Made by a program: the position numbers and the translations under genes
Virus record (IMG/VR): IMGVR_UViG_3300022859_000018
Span: 1-24,013 of that record
DNA from: a virus
Length of the DNA stretch: 24,013 bases
Direction: 5' to 3' (one strand)
In this document: one piece after another, positions 6,515 to 14,672 of the stretch
Layout of the letters: every line of letters begins with the position of its first letter
Numbering within the stretch: the first letter of the stretch is position 1
Notes under the pieces: generated by a model
The model's database searches: none
What the model saw: the letters and a program-made list of their open reading frames with translations, nothing else
Told to the model about the DNA's origin: nothing

Positions 6515-6735
6515 TCCTGAGTACTTAGGGGTTAAAAAGGTACCCCAATGAATTTAATATTGAAGATCACGAACGCTTAAGGGATGTTCTTTACATGTGT
6601 AGCGGAGCTATAATTCTATGTGGTTATCAGAGTAAAGAGTATAAAGAGTGGTACGAAGAGAGTGGCTGGATCCGGCATGCGCTTCGATGCAGAATCAAAA
6701 AGATTTATTTAAAAACGGAAAAACCAAAACAATGA
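6504..6735 (+). pseudogene. C-terminal remnant of a D12-class DNA adenine methylase
   Basis: From 6504 one frame reads FFVDPEYLGVKK, clearly the catalytic DPPY motif region with the second Pro changed to Glu. After GTTAAAAAG an extra G shifts the frame, and from 6541 it continues as YPNEFNIEDHERLRDVLY, then GAIILCGYQSKEYKEWYEES and a basic tail to a TGA at 6733-6735. The 'EDH..L...L....G...L.GY.S..Y...Y' pattern is that of the C-terminal part of phage Dam-like D12 methylases. The N-terminal two thirds, including the SAM-binding FxGxG, are absent. Loss of the catalytic motif, the frameshift and the missing half all say it is inactive. Confidence 0.65.
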
Positions 6736-6902
6736 GCGCGATGGAAATGCCGACAATTTGCAGGCTATGCAAGACAATGGTAGAGCATGATGACATGGTA
6801 ATTAACCCAATGGATAACCGAGAATTGATATGCGTTGATTGCCAAAGAGAAATTAATGAAGATATACAGATGGCTCTTGGTGAATTGACAGGAAATGACT
6901 GA
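6732..6902 (+). CDS. Small zinc-ribbon protein
   Basis: 56 residues from the ATG at 6732, which overlaps the stop of the methylase remnant (ATGA) and follows an AAAACCAAAACA leader. Two Cys pairs, CRLC near residue 9 and CVDC near residue 34, are spaced as in a small treble-clef or zinc-ribbon fold. The rest is acidic and helical (REINEDIQMALGEL). It probably binds zinc and perhaps nucleic acid or a protein partner. It faces the next gene tail to tail with only 16 bp between stops. Confidence 0.55.
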   Translation: MSAMEMPTICRLCKTMVEHDDMVINPMDNRELICVDCQREINEDIQMALGELTGND

Positions 6903-6918
6903 TTCAAATAACAAACGA

Positions 6919-7302
6919 CTACTTCTCAATCCTCCTGAAAATCTCTTCCTGCAGGAAATAGCACTCAACCGGAGATAGTGTTTTAACCGTCTCAATAATA
7001 ACGGCCAGATCGCTTTGCTGCTTCTTATCTTTGATCTGATCGGACTCCATATCTAACTTTGAGACCAAGATTTGCTTACTGGCCATGAAAGTAGGGTCAT
7101 AGGCACCCTTTTTAAGAACCTGCGCAATCGTGCGAATATTATCGGGGGTAAATTTCGCTCCTACGGCCTTCAAAATTAAAGGACGCAGGTTGATGTAGGC
7201 ATCAATTGCCCTGGATGCGCCGGCGCTTACCGAACCATGAAGATCGTTAAGAAAATCTTTGTTGTGATCGGTGGTGCGAAATGATGATGTTTTATTTTCC
7301 AT
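6919..7302 (-). CDS. Hypothetical helical protein
   Basis: 127 residues on the minus strand, the last gene of a four-gene minus block. After a polar N-terminus (TSSFRTTDHNKDFLNDLHGS) the protein is helical, with DAYINLRPLILKAVGAKFTP, TIAQVLKKGAYDP and a C-terminal SPVECYFLQEEIFRRIEK. No known motif is visible. It starts 15 bp after the cytosine methylase stop, so the two are probably cotranscribed, and it could be a partner or regulator of that enzyme. That link is only positional. Confidence 0.55.
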   Translation of the reverse strand: MENKTSSFRTTDHNKDFLNDLHGSVSAGASRAIDAYINLRPLILKAVGAKFTPDNIRTIAQVLKKGAYDPTFMASKQILVSKLDMESDQIKDKKQQSDLAVIIETVKTLSPVECYFLQEEIFRRIEK

Positions 7303-7317
7303 GAATGAATATAATAT

Positions 7318-7971
7318 TTAAGCGGCTAACGCATGAGTTGGTTCAGGCCAGACAATAGGGAAGTCTGGCTTTGAAAACATGCCAAACAACCGCTTTCGCT
7401 TGGTGTGCGCTCCATAGTCAGCTGCGTTCAGCTTTCGCCAGTCATGCCGATATCCCATGTCTTTAATCCTCTGCTGCCATGAAAGCCAATTTTTACCGTT
7501 TTTACGTGAGACGGGCTTACCGTTTTCATCAAGTGGCCCCCAACTCATAAACTCCTCAACGTTTTCCCATAGAAACGCATCAGGATCAATGGCTTTGACG
7601 TACCTGTCCATTTCATCAGGCAGGCTACGGCTATCAGCATCACGTGGCATACCTCCCTTTGCCTTGCTGTAATTGGTACACTCCATCGATGCCCACAGAA
7701 TAACCTTTGCCCTTTCGCCGTATTTGCTACGGTAAAACTCTACCAACTTTGTAAGTGAGCCGGTATCAAGGCTTCGGATATCCTCGGAAAAATGAAGCGT
7801 ATTTGGGTGGTTGTACATGTGTGATTCGATCGCAAGCGGGTCGTGATTCACACAGGCAATCACTTTAACCGGGAAGTAGTTACCGATTCGGGCGCGAACT
7901 GCGCCCTCGGTAACTCCCCCTGCTCCGCAAAATAGGTCAACAAATAGAAAGATTGGTTTCTCCACAATCAA
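7318..7971 (-). CDS. DNA cytosine-C5 methyltransferase, short form lacking a target-recognition domain
   Basis: 217 residues. Motif I is DLFCGAGG at 12-19 (SAM binding), motif II VNHDPLAI at 41-48, motif IV ASMECTNYSKAKGG at 94-107 with the catalytic Cys98 (in place of the usual PPCQ), motif VI ENV at 136-138, and motif VIII LNAADYGAHTKRKRLFG at 181-197. The protein then stops after FPIVWPEPTHALAA. The target-recognition domain and motifs IX-X, which pair with motif I in the standard fold, are missing; family members are usually well over 300 residues. It may be truncated and inactive, or need a separate specificity protein. It would protect phage DNA from restriction. It overlaps the upstream small gene by 4 bp. 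Confidence 0.85.
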   Translation of the reverse strand: MIVEKPIFLFVDLFCGAGGVTEGAVRARIGNYFPVKVIACVNHDPLAIESHMYNHPNTLHFSEDIRSLDTGSLTKLVEFYRSKYGERAKVILWASMECTNYSKAKGGMPRDADSRSLPDEMDRYVKAIDPDAFLWENVEEFMSWGPLDENGKPVSRKNGKNWLSWQQRIKDMGYRHDWRKLNAADYGAHTKRKRLFGMFSKPDFPIVWPEPTHALAA

Positions 7972-8171
7972 ACAGCCATAGATAAAGATTCAAGCTGCGC
8001 CCGGAGAGAGCAATACTTTGAATGCAGATCAAGTATCTGTTGCCGGAGATCTTCACGTTCATCAGCAGAGAGTGAATCCCTCTCCTGTACTCGAAGCTTC
8101 TCCAACTGCTCAATTTCTGCCAACGTAATGTTGATCTTCGATCGTAACTGTTTAGGGGTTAGACTACGCAT
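7968..8171 (-). CDS. Small coiled-coil protein
   Basis: 67 residues, nearly all helical and charged, with heptad-like Leu spacing (ITLAEIEQLEKLRVQERDSL, then LRQQILDLHSKYCSLRAQLE). It overlaps its neighbours on both sides (8 bp upstream, 4 bp downstream), so it is translated as part of this minus-strand operon. It may be a partner of the short cytosine methylase or a stand-alone phage protein; the sequence does not decide. Confidence 0.55.
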   Translation of the reverse strand: MRSLTPKQLRSKINITLAEIEQLEKLRVQERDSLSADEREDLRQQILDLHSKYCSLRAQLESLSMAV

Positions 8172-8616
8172 AGATATCCTCCAATCCTTTTGTGATTGTT
8201 GTTGATAGTTCGGTTAAGATTTCATCAAGGAGATCCTCCGAGAACTTTTTGCCAAACTTTGCCTCTTTGTATGGCTGTGCCATGGTCTTTTCAGATAACG
8301 GGTCGTCAGAAAACCAAATACAAATCGGGCAGATCCTTACTCCTTCGTCAATAAACAAGCAGATCATCCTTCTACTTGAATTGCCTGAGATTACAGCCAG
8401 TGTATCGTGACCTGTCCAATATCCTTCCTCTCGAAAGTTGTTGTATGCAGGATCGTCTGTATTTATTCTAACCAACGTGTGAAAAGGAGTGCAAAGACCA
8501 GATTCAACGATCTGCTCTGCCGCCATCATTGGGCTCAAAGCCGCTGAAATCTTATCGTCTCCATCCAACTCACTAAGTACTACAACCTGAAACTTTGTTG
8601 TTGTTAAAATGTCCAT
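8164..8616 (-). CDS. Hypothetical protein, first gene of the minus block
   Basis: 150 residues. The start is the ATG at 8616, preceded by the CCCTTAACACA leader; the frame extends further upstream but that part is AT-rich and runs through the palindromic control region. The product has a beta-rich N-terminal half (TTKFQVVVLSELDGDDKI, then FHTLVRINTDDPAYNNF) with a CPICIWFS segment and a helical, charged C-terminus (FSEDLLDEILTELSTTITKG). I do not recognise the family. It overlaps the next gene by 8 bp. Confidence 0.55.
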   Translation of the reverse strand: MDILTTTKFQVVVLSELDGDDKISAALSPMMAAEQIVESGLCTPFHTLVRINTDDPAYNNFREEGYWTGHDTLAVISGNSSRRMICLFIDEGVRICPICIWFSDDPLSEKTMAQPYKEAKFGKKFSEDLLDEILTELSTTITKGLEDIYA

Positions 8617-8634
8617 GTTTATTTTTCCTCTGTT

Positions 8635-8645
8635 TGTGTTAAGGG
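8635..8645 (-). promoter_or_regulatory. TTAACACA leader element, minus-strand copy
   Basis: On the minus strand this reads CCCTTAACACA and ends 18 nt before the ATG at 8616. Confidence 0.4.
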
Positions 8646-8665
8646 TTTGAATTAATATACATCGG

Positions 8666-8709
8666 TTAAAACATATTTCAAAACAAATACGTTTTAATAT
8701 ATGTTTTAA
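8666..8709. promoter_or_regulatory. 44-bp nested palindrome in the divergent promoter region (putative operator)
   Basis: TTAAAACATAT at 8666-8676 is repeated inverted as ATATGTTTTAA at 8699-8709, and inside it AAAAC at 8680-8684 faces GTTTT at 8691-8695. Both spacers are 3 bp and the centre is 6 bp, so the whole site is symmetrical. It lies between the divergent genes starting at 8616 (minus) and 8834 (plus), the place for a repressor that controls both. No canonical promoter boxes could be assigned. Confidence 0.45.
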
Positions 8710-8816
8710 AAATGTAAACACACAGAAATAGACTCGTAGTTACATAAAAAACGATTGTTTTCATTTTAAATATCGAATTTGTTACATTGAATCAGGCTGG
8801 AAGGTTTTTTTAAACC

Positions 8817-8826
8817 CTTTAACACA
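8817..8826 (+). promoter_or_regulatory. TTAACACA leader element, copy before the metallopeptidase
   Basis: CTTTAACACA ends 7 nt before the ATG at 8834, the same distance as in the copy at 2366-2375. Confidence 0.45.
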
Positions 8827-8833
8827 TTATCAC

Positions 8834-9436
8834 ATGGATATCCCCGTTCCTCCGAAAAGGGTAGAGAGCAAAATGTTCTTACCTGCTCCGGATGTGGTTG
8901 ATTGGATGCAACATGCTTTTCTGTCTGAACAATCTGATCTGTTCAATGAAGATCATATACATCTGCAAGACGCTGAGATAGGTGTGCTGTGGGCGTATGG
9001 AGAGAACCTAAAGCATTCCCGGCGCATTATTGGTACAGCAGAGATCCCCAGGTTACAATCAGGATGGAAAGGACAGAGAAAGGAAGAGCAGCTATCATCT
9101 TGGTTTGGAATGGTGCCTGAGTTTGTGATAACTCTGGAAGTATCATTTTGGAGAGGCGCAGACAATCCGTCCCGGTGCGCTTTGATTGAACATGAAATGT
9201 ATCATTGTGGCCATGCTCATGATATGTTTGGAATGCCAAAGTTCAGTCGGCTTACAGGCAGGCCTATCTATACAATGGTAGCCCATGATGTGGAAGAGTT
9301 TATCGGTGTGGTACGTAGGTATGGAGCGAAAGCATCAGGCGTGGAAGAGTTGGTCAGGACAGCCAACAAAGGAGCAGAGATAGCAACAGCAACTATAGAG
9401 GGTGTGTGTGGTAGGTGTGGTAAAAAGGTCGCATAA
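8834..9436 (+). CDS. Putative phage metallopeptidase (HExxH)
   Basis: 200 residues. The zinc-binding motif HEMYH lies at 120-124, followed by CGHAHDMFGMPKFSRLTGRP. A third ligand region, AHDVEEFIGVVRRYG, lies at 150-164, the arrangement of the 'putative phage metallopeptidase' family found near phage terminases. A CGRCGKK zinc-knuckle-like end is present. The substrate is unknown; the motif is intact, so activity is plausible. The gene is divergent from the minus block and 19 bp upstream of the small terminase, which suggests expression with the packaging genes. The start at 8834 is supported by the TTAACACA leader. Confidence 0.7.
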   Translation: MDIPVPPKRVESKMFLPAPDVVDWMQHAFLSEQSDLFNEDHIHLQDAEIGVLWAYGENLKHSRRIIGTAEIPRLQSGWKGQRKEEQLSSWFGMVPEFVITLEVSFWRGADNPSRCALIEHEMYHCGHAHDMFGMPKFSRLTGRPIYTMVAHDVEEFIGVVRRYGAKASGVEELVRTANKGAEIATATIEGVCGRCGKKVA

Positions 9437-9455
9437 TTTCAATTTTTTACAACCA

Positions 9456-9899
9456 ATGAATATGGCTTCGCTTAAAAGTAAACATAAAGAATTGATTATA
9501 AAGAGATTGGCTTGCTTTACACGTTCAGTCGAGGTTCAAACGGAGTTGAAAGAGTCCTTTGGTATAGACGTCTCGCTTGATCAGGTGGGTTATTATAACC
9601 CCGAGACGGCCAACGGGAGTAAGTTAGCTGAGAAGTGGAAGCAGTTGTATCGGCATACTCGCGAAGAATACATGACGGTAATTACCAAGCATCCCATAGC
9701 CAATAAAGGGTTTCGTCTTGGGGAGCTTCAAAAAAACTATGAAAGGGCAAGCAAAAACATTGTTCTGCAAAATCAGATTCTTGAGCAGGCTGCCAAAGAG
9801 GTTGGCAGAGCGTATGAGAAGGGAGAGGGTGACGGCGACAACAGGCCAACGGTAAACAATTTCATTCAACAGATTTACAATCGGATCGAGGGTAGATGA
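9456..9899 (+). CDS. DUF2280-type small terminase subunit
   Basis: 147 residues from the ATG at 9456; the frame extends back into the previous gene, but the AT-rich leader supports this start. The N-terminal half matches DUF2280: LIIKRLACFTRSVEVQTELK, then FGIDVSLDQVGYYNPE, which is a DNA-binding helix-turn-helix, then LAEKWKQLYRHTREEYM and PIANKGFRLGELQKNYE. A helical C-terminus may oligomerise. Such proteins stand directly before terL and recognise phage DNA to start packaging. The stop overlaps the terL start (ATGA), which confirms the pairing. Confidence 0.75.
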   Translation: MNMASLKSKHKELIIKRLACFTRSVEVQTELKESFGIDVSLDQVGYYNPETANGSKLAEKWKQLYRHTREEYMTVITKHPIANKGFRLGELQKNYERASKNIVLQNQILEQAAKEVGRAYEKGEGDGDNRPTVNNFIQQIYNRIEGR

Positions 9900-11905
9900 G
9901 CGCTGCAAAAAAGCTTTCCCACAAACAGATTATATCTGAGAGTAAAAAAAGAGATGCGAAACTCAATCCAGACTATGATCCATATACTGGTGAAGGAAGT
10001 CTGATTGAGCGATTTCCCTTCATGCAATCACCCGGTGTTACCATTTATCTGCCCTTAGAAATGAAATATGACAGCCTTTTTAAGCTGATCAAGGAAAAAG
10101 GGTGGCAAAAGGCGGCAAACGAAGCTTTTCCGGAGGAAAATCAGGGTGGCCAGGACAAAGTTGAAAGTCTTAGAGAGGCGTTTCATATCGTGCGGTGCCG
10201 TTATGACTTTGAATACTGGTGTGCATCGTGTGTGAAGATTGAGGACAATATGAAAGAGCTGGTTTCTTTCGTGCTGAATCCTCCTCAGCGTATCAGCCTT
10301 CGAGATCTTGAAGAAATGAGAACTGGTGGTGTGCCGGTCAGGAACATCGAAGGGAAGCATCGCCAGTACGGTAGTACAACCATGAAGAACGCCTATGCGT
10401 TTTGGGTTCAGAACGTGGTTCACAATGGGTACTCCGCTTATATCTGCTCGTTAGATCATGGTGGTGGTACCAAGATTGTTGGCCGGTATGAAACCATCGT
10501 CAATAATTACCCGGAAGTCATGGGTAAGATCCGCCTGAAACCATGGATGGGGCTACGCAATACATATGAGGTAGTCGGCACCAATTCACTGATTAACATA
10601 GGTAGCTCCGAACGGCCGAACGCTCCATCGGGAGATACTATTCAGATAGCATTGATATCAGAGGCCGGTAAGATGAAATCTACTGCTGCCAAGGGTGCTA
10701 ATAAGCTCATTACCAACATTATGAGTATGGTTCAGTTGAAACCGCATACCTTCGTGATGATCGAGAGTACTGCAGAAGAGTCCGGCGCTTGGTTCAGGTC
10801 GCAGATCTTTAAGGCAAAACGGGGTGAATCAGGGTTTAAGCTTACCTTTATTTCATGGGTTACTGATCCGAGATGTCAGATTCCCTTGCCAGAGAGTCAG
10901 TACAAGTCGTTCATCGATTCCATGACTACCTATGAATGGGAGGTGTTATGGGAGAATGGTGCTACACTGGATCAGATCAATTGGTATCGAAAGAAGTCTA
11001 AGGAGTACGATCAGCTTTGGGAGATGCAACAGGAGAACCCTACAACGATCGAGGAAATGTTTGCAGGCGCCGGTAAGAAAGTATTTAGCCCTGCTATGAT
11101 CAAAATAGCACGTTCTACCGTTCGTCAACCAAAATACATAGGGGATATTCATGGCAAGTCACACATGGGGCCAGATAGCTTGAAAGACTTGGAGTTTGTT
11201 GAGAACACCAAGGGGAACCTGCAGATATGGATGTTACCGTCTGAATACACAACAGAGAAGGATGTTGCACACAGAGGAGCTACGTTTGTTGATGTGGGTG
11301 GTGTTCACAAGGATAGTGATTACTCGGTGATTAAGGTTGCTGATCGGTGGCCAATGATAGAGGGTGGTTCTGCTGAATGTGCTGCTGTTTGGAGAGGACA
11401 CATTGATCCTGAACTGCTTGCATGGAAGAGCGCACAGATAGCGAAGTTTTTCTATGAATCGATACTGGCCGTTGAAGTCAATGCTCTATACAGCCGGGGC
11501 AATAATACGGACGGTGTTCACTACCTTACGATATTCAATCAGATAGCCAATCATTATCCGAACCTGTTTACCCGGGATGATCCGGATAAAGTTAGAGGCA
11601 GAAACCTTCGGTATGGGTATCACATGACCAATGCAAGCAAGGATATTCTTGTCTCTGGACTGAAATCAGCGTGGAGGCCAGAGAGTGGTGGTGGTTGGGT
11701 GGAACGTAGTCAGACGGCAGTGGATGAAGCTGCTTTCTTTGAAATCAAAGAGGATGGCACAATGGGAGCGATTGAAGGAGAGCATGATGATGAGCTGATC
11801 GCAACCGGTGGGGCGAAGTGGTTGGCAACGGATTATCTTCCTGCTCCATATTACATTGAGAAAACCAAGAAGAAGCAAATTAAATACAATGAAGCCATGA
11901 TTTAG
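9896..11905 (+). CDS. Terminase large subunit (packaging motor and nuclease), left module
   Basis: 669 residues. The ATPase part shows a Walker A-like KHRQYGSTT at 154-162, a Walker B region ending in ALISEAG at 252-258 and a coupling motif MIESTAEE at 288-295. The nuclease part shows TFVDVGG at 463-469 (first acidic residue Asp466), AVEVNALY with Glu527, and EGEHDDELIATGGA at 627-640 with the third acidic pair, the RNase H-like set that cuts concatemeric DNA. All main motifs are kept, so it looks functional. It translocates phage DNA into proheads with the small subunit encoded just before. It is not visibly related to the terminase at 16248-17762. No portal gene follows; the next genes are on the opposite strand. 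Confidence 0.88.
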   Translation: MSAAKKLSHKQIISESKKRDAKLNPDYDPYTGEGSLIERFPFMQSPGVTIYLPLEMKYDSLFKLIKEKGWQKAANEAFPEENQGGQDKVESLREAFHIVRCRYDFEYWCASCVKIEDNMKELVSFVLNPPQRISLRDLEEMRTGGVPVRNIEGKHRQYGSTTMKNAYAFWVQNVVHNGYSAYICSLDHGGGTKIVGRYETIVNNYPEVMGKIRLKPWMGLRNTYEVVGTNSLINIGSSERPNAPSGDTIQIALISEAGKMKSTAAKGANKLITNIMSMVQLKPHTFVMIESTAEESGAWFRSQIFKAKRGESGFKLTFISWVTDPRCQIPLPESQYKSFIDSMTTYEWEVLWENGATLDQINWYRKKSKEYDQLWEMQQENPTTIEEMFAGAGKKVFSPAMIKIARSTVRQPKYIGDIHGKSHMGPDSLKDLEFVENTKGNLQIWMLPSEYTTEKDVAHRGATFVDVGGVHKDSDYSVIKVADRWPMIEGGSAECAAVWRGHIDPELLAWKSAQIAKFFYESILAVEVNALYSRGNNTDGVHYLTIFNQIANHYPNLFTRDDPDKVRGRNLRYGYHMTNASKDILVSGLKSAWRPESGGGWVERSQTAVDEAAFFEIKEDGTMGAIEGEHDDELIATGGAKWLATDYLPAPYYIEKTKKKQIKYNEAMI

Positions 11906-11942
11906 GTTTTAAATTTATTAGATTTGGGTATGGAAGATATAC

Positions 11943-12064
11943 GGTTAGTATATGAAAAGTAGGCGATTACGAAGCACTAAACTTTCGGTTAAGCACGAAC
12001 TTTGACACGAGCCAAAAGCCTTGATTTTACTACTATTTCGCCTATTTTTTATATACATTGTTAC
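11943..12064 (-). repeat. attC-like imperfect palindrome after the DUF262-HNH gene
   Basis: TATATGAAAAGTAGGCGA at 11949-11966 pairs with the reverse complement of 12038-12055 (16 of 18 positions), enclosing 71 nt. The outer ends are GGTTAG on the left and CATTGTTAC on the right, so on the minus strand it opens GTAACAATG, the same TAACAATG string found at 15283-15290. It occupies the gap between the two convergent blocks. It may act as a recombination site or as a two-way terminator; I see no other feature in 11906-12105. Confidence 0.45.
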
Positions 12065-12105
12065 AAGCTGGTGTTCTTTCTGTCGTGGTTCGCCTGTCCA
12101 TTATT

Positions 12106-13269
12106 TTACTTATTACCTTTTGCTCTGTTGTGAGTTTTGCATAACATTTCGCAATTTTTTATGTCTGTCGCACCACCTTTACTCCAAGCTGAAACGTGGT
12201 CTGCATCCATTTCTGCCAGTGTCCAAATTTTAGTTTTGTTTGTGTTGTTTCCTACTGCACATAAAGGACAATTTGAAATTCCTTTTTTCTCTGCTTCTGC
12301 TTTTTGTTTTGCATAAACAGATTTTTTTGTTGCTTCGTCAAATACTCTAACTTCTAAAAGCTTCGTGTCTGTTGCACCACCAAGAATATATTCAAAAACG
12401 CCTTTTCTGGTTTTTATATATGGGTCGGCATAAAGTTTTTTCACTTCTGCTGATACGGTTTTTAAATTGTATGGATTTTTGTGATATGTTTCATATAAAC
12501 GCCCCCATTCAAGTCCTTTCATTTCAGTCTCAACATCTGAAAAAACAGACGAAATCCAATCGATAACACTTGTAAAATAATTTTTTAATACTGTAATGTT
12601 GTTGTCAAATCTATGTTGGCTCATATAATTGCCTACTTTTTCTTTGCTAACCCATTCCAATGCTCTTTCTAAAAACTCCTGCCTATTTGCACTACCTGAA
12701 ATATATGCACTCCATTTTTGTATGTTTGCATTTTGGCTATTGCTAAATTCTTCTTTGCCAAGTGTAACAAATGGACCAGAATAGACTGCATTTAATAATT
12801 CTTGATTGTTTAGTGGAACACCAGCAATATTAATAGTTCTAAACCATTCTTTAATTTCGCTTTCTGTTCCTTCACATTCATAAATTAGCAGTTTTGTATT
12901 TAATATTTTTTCTTGTTTGTCTTTTGCAATTCCACTAAAGTATTGCTCCATTCCATTTTCGTCTTTAATAGCGAATTTACCTGTTACATATCTGCCAAAA
13001 CTTGTAATTCTTTGTTGTCCATCTAATACTTCTAGGTTGTTTTCACTTGGCTTATTGAAGTAAATTAAACCTAACGGATAACCTTTTAAAATGCTTTCTA
13101 AAACAGCAACATCCCTTTTACCATCTGCATAAATATAGTTTCGTTGGTATTCGGGCTGAATTGTCAACTTACCCGATAATCCAAAAAGTCCTTTACCTTC
13201 AAGAGCATTATAAACGAAACCATCGCAAATATCCCTAACGCTTATATCTGTTTTTAGTGTTGTTTTCAT
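12106..13269 (-). CDS. DUF262 (ParB-fold) protein with C-terminal HNH nuclease domain
   Basis: 387 residues. The N-terminal DUF262 domain has [10 protein letters not shown] at 37-46, GYPLGLIYF at 63-71 and the NTPase-type DGQQR at 83-87, the motif set of GmrSD- and SspE-type restriction proteins. The C-terminus from 329 is an HNH domain with CPLC at 334-337, the catalytic ADH (His358), Asn372 and His380 in LCKTHN. DUF262 proteins typically use nucleotide binding or hydrolysis to gate a nuclease. It starts inside the stop of an EcoRI-type methylase (AATGA overlap), so the two are made together; a restriction role against unmethylated DNA is inferred. It is strongly AT-rich compared with the flanking phage genes. 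Confidence 0.82.
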   Translation of the reverse strand: MKTTLKTDISVRDICDGFVYNALEGKGLFGLSGKLTIQPEYQRNYIYADGKRDVAVLESILKGYPLGLIYFNKPSENNLEVLDGQQRITSFGRYVTGKFAIKDENGMEQYFSGIAKDKQEKILNTKLLIYECEGTESEIKEWFRTINIAGVPLNNQELLNAVYSGPFVTLGKEEFSNSQNANIQKWSAYISGSANRQEFLERALEWVSKEKVGNYMSQHRFDNNITVLKNYFTSVIDWISSVFSDVETEMKGLEWGRLYETYHKNPYNLKTVSAEVKKLYADPYIKTRKGVFEYILGGATDTKLLEVRVFDEATKKSVYAKQKAEAEKKGISNCPLCAVGNNTNKTKIWTLAEMDADHVSAWSKGGATDIKNCEMLCKTHNRAKGNK

Positions 13270-14468
13270 TTTTTATGTTTAATAAATATTCTTTGGTATG
13301 CAGATTGAACAATATGACCATCTTTATTTATAAAGTAATTTTTTCTACCATCATTTTCTGCGAGGTTTGCATTTTCATTGGTTTTGCCACCAGAAGAACC
13401 TGTTTTTACACCGTTTTGCTTTACTTCCCAATAATCATCGTATTTTTTTGTGTCAGGAACTTTATCGTGGCAACCTCTTTGGGTTGCACCCAAAATAATA
13501 AATTGCTCAGGATTGTATTTTGGCAAAAAACTTATTGGAACACCCATAACACCATTATAGTCGCTTGGTATTGCAGCTGTAAACGGTATTTCTATTGCAT
13601 CATAGTTATCATATTTTCGATATTCTTTACCTTTTACTACTTTATGCTTGCTGAATTTTATATTATCCGCCATAGACATAAGGGGTAAAAATTGATGTCT
13701 TATGCCGTGGTCAAGATTTGTGAACCATCCTGTCCCCGCTACACTAACCATTTTTTTACCTTCTGCACTCATTTCGACTTCTGTTCCACTTAAAGCATAA
13801 TCATCAGGAACAACAAATGTCATATTCTTACCATTTAATCTCTTATTAAATCTACTGCCAGTCCACATTTTATTGTATTGAATTAGAGGAAAAACTTCCT
13901 TATAGGTAATAGCGTTCATATTGCCAATAATTACAAATTTTTTATCTGCTTCAACTATCCAAGCCAAAAAGCCCCTAAAAAGTGAAAATGGCGGATTCGT
14001 AATAATTACATCAGATTCGTCTCTTAATTTTTTTATTTCTTCGCTTCTGAAATCACCATCTCCTTTTAAATATTCCCACTCTAAATCATTAACATCAATT
14101 TTTCCATCCCCTGTTCTGTCATTTTTCAGGGTAAATATTTTACCATTCACAATGGTTTTTTTATCATCAAATTGTGGATTTGTTGTTTCAAAAAGTGTTG
14201 GTTGATAAACACTTTTAATATTTTTACTTTCAGGGGCAAAACTTGTGCTAATAAGTTTTTTTAATTTAAGACGTTCAAAATTTTGAGCAAAGAACTTAGT
14301 AAAGTTGCTCCATTCTGGATCATCGCAAGGCAATAGCACTGTCTTACCTCGGAACACATCTGAGTTGAAATCTAAATAGGCATTGATTTCCTTTTCGATG
14401 TCATGGTATTGCGTATAGAACTCATCATTTTTAGCCCTTTTGGCCGCTGTTAGGTTACTATTTGCCAT
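13266..14468 (-). CDS. EcoRI-type adenine-specific DNA methyltransferase
   Basis: 400 residues. The N-terminus [20 protein letters not shown] is the usual opening of this family. [20 protein letters not shown] at 44-63 and the catalytic NPPF at 158-161, followed by [10 protein letters not shown] and [20 protein letters not shown], match the EcoRI-methylase family (PF13651), which methylates adenine N6. All motifs appear intact. The stop overlaps the DUF262-HNH start, so this is very probably the protective half of a restriction pair. The target site cannot be read from sequence. Codon use is AT-rich, as in the rest of the island. Confidence 0.85.
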   Translation of the reverse strand: MANSNLTAAKRAKNDEFYTQYHDIEKEINAYLDFNSDVFRGKTVLLPCDDPEWSNFTKFFAQNFERLKLKKLISTSFAPESKNIKSVYQPTLFETTNPQFDDKKTIVNGKIFTLKNDRTGDGKIDVNDLEWEYLKGDGDFRSEEIKKLRDESDVIITNPPFSLFRGFLAWIVEADKKFVIIGNMNAITYKEVFPLIQYNKMWTGSRFNKRLNGKNMTFVVPDDYALSGTEVEMSAEGKKMVSVAGTGWFTNLDHGIRHQFLPLMSMADNIKFSKHKVVKGKEYRKYDNYDAIEIPFTAAIPSDYNGVMGVPISFLPKYNPEQFIILGATQRGCHDKVPDTKKYDDYWEVKQNGVKTGSSGGKTNENANLAENDGRKNYFINKDGHIVQSAYQRIFIKHKK

Positions 14469-14511
14469 TTATTTTATTATTTCATCAATTTAATATTTTA
14501 TTATTTCAAGA

Positions 14512-14562
14512 GCGTTGGCAAAAAAGCAATGTGTGCGATAGCACTCTTTGCTTGCGCGTTGG
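14512..14562 (-). repeat. Hairpin flanked by GCGTTGG direct repeats
   Basis: GCGTTGG occurs at 14512-14518 and again at 14556-14562. Between them, 14524-14536 pairs with 14541-14553 (11 of 13 positions, GATA loop). On the minus strand it begins CCAACGC, similar to the edge of the palindrome at 15280-15337. It lies 43 bp before the EcoRI-type methylase start and may be the end of a gene-less or eroded cassette. Confidence 0.4.
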
Positions 14563-14577
14563 TTTTTTTTTAATGGG

Positions 14578-14672
14578 GCACAACAATGGCTAAAGTTAAT
14601 AGCCTAAATAGGTCTTGTTATAGTTTTATGGTTAGTAATTAAGGCTACTAACCTTAGCCTAGACGTTAGGTG
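14578..14672 (-). repeat. attC-like palindrome after the MT-A70 methylase gene
   Basis: GGCTAAAGTTAATAGCCT at 14588-14605 is repeated inverted at 14642-14659 (16 of 18 pairs) around a 36-nt centre. On the minus strand the outer boxes are ACCTAAC, a perfect RYYYAAC core, and GTTGTGC, one base off GTTRRRY, about 90 nt apart. The two spacers between box and stem differ in length, as in integron attC sites. It begins at the stop codon of the MT-A70 methylase. Confidence 0.5.

Noticed and set aside
8710-8833. Bacteroidota-type promoter (TTTG / TAnnTTTG) in the divergent region
   Set aside because: No correctly spaced pair of boxes could be placed.
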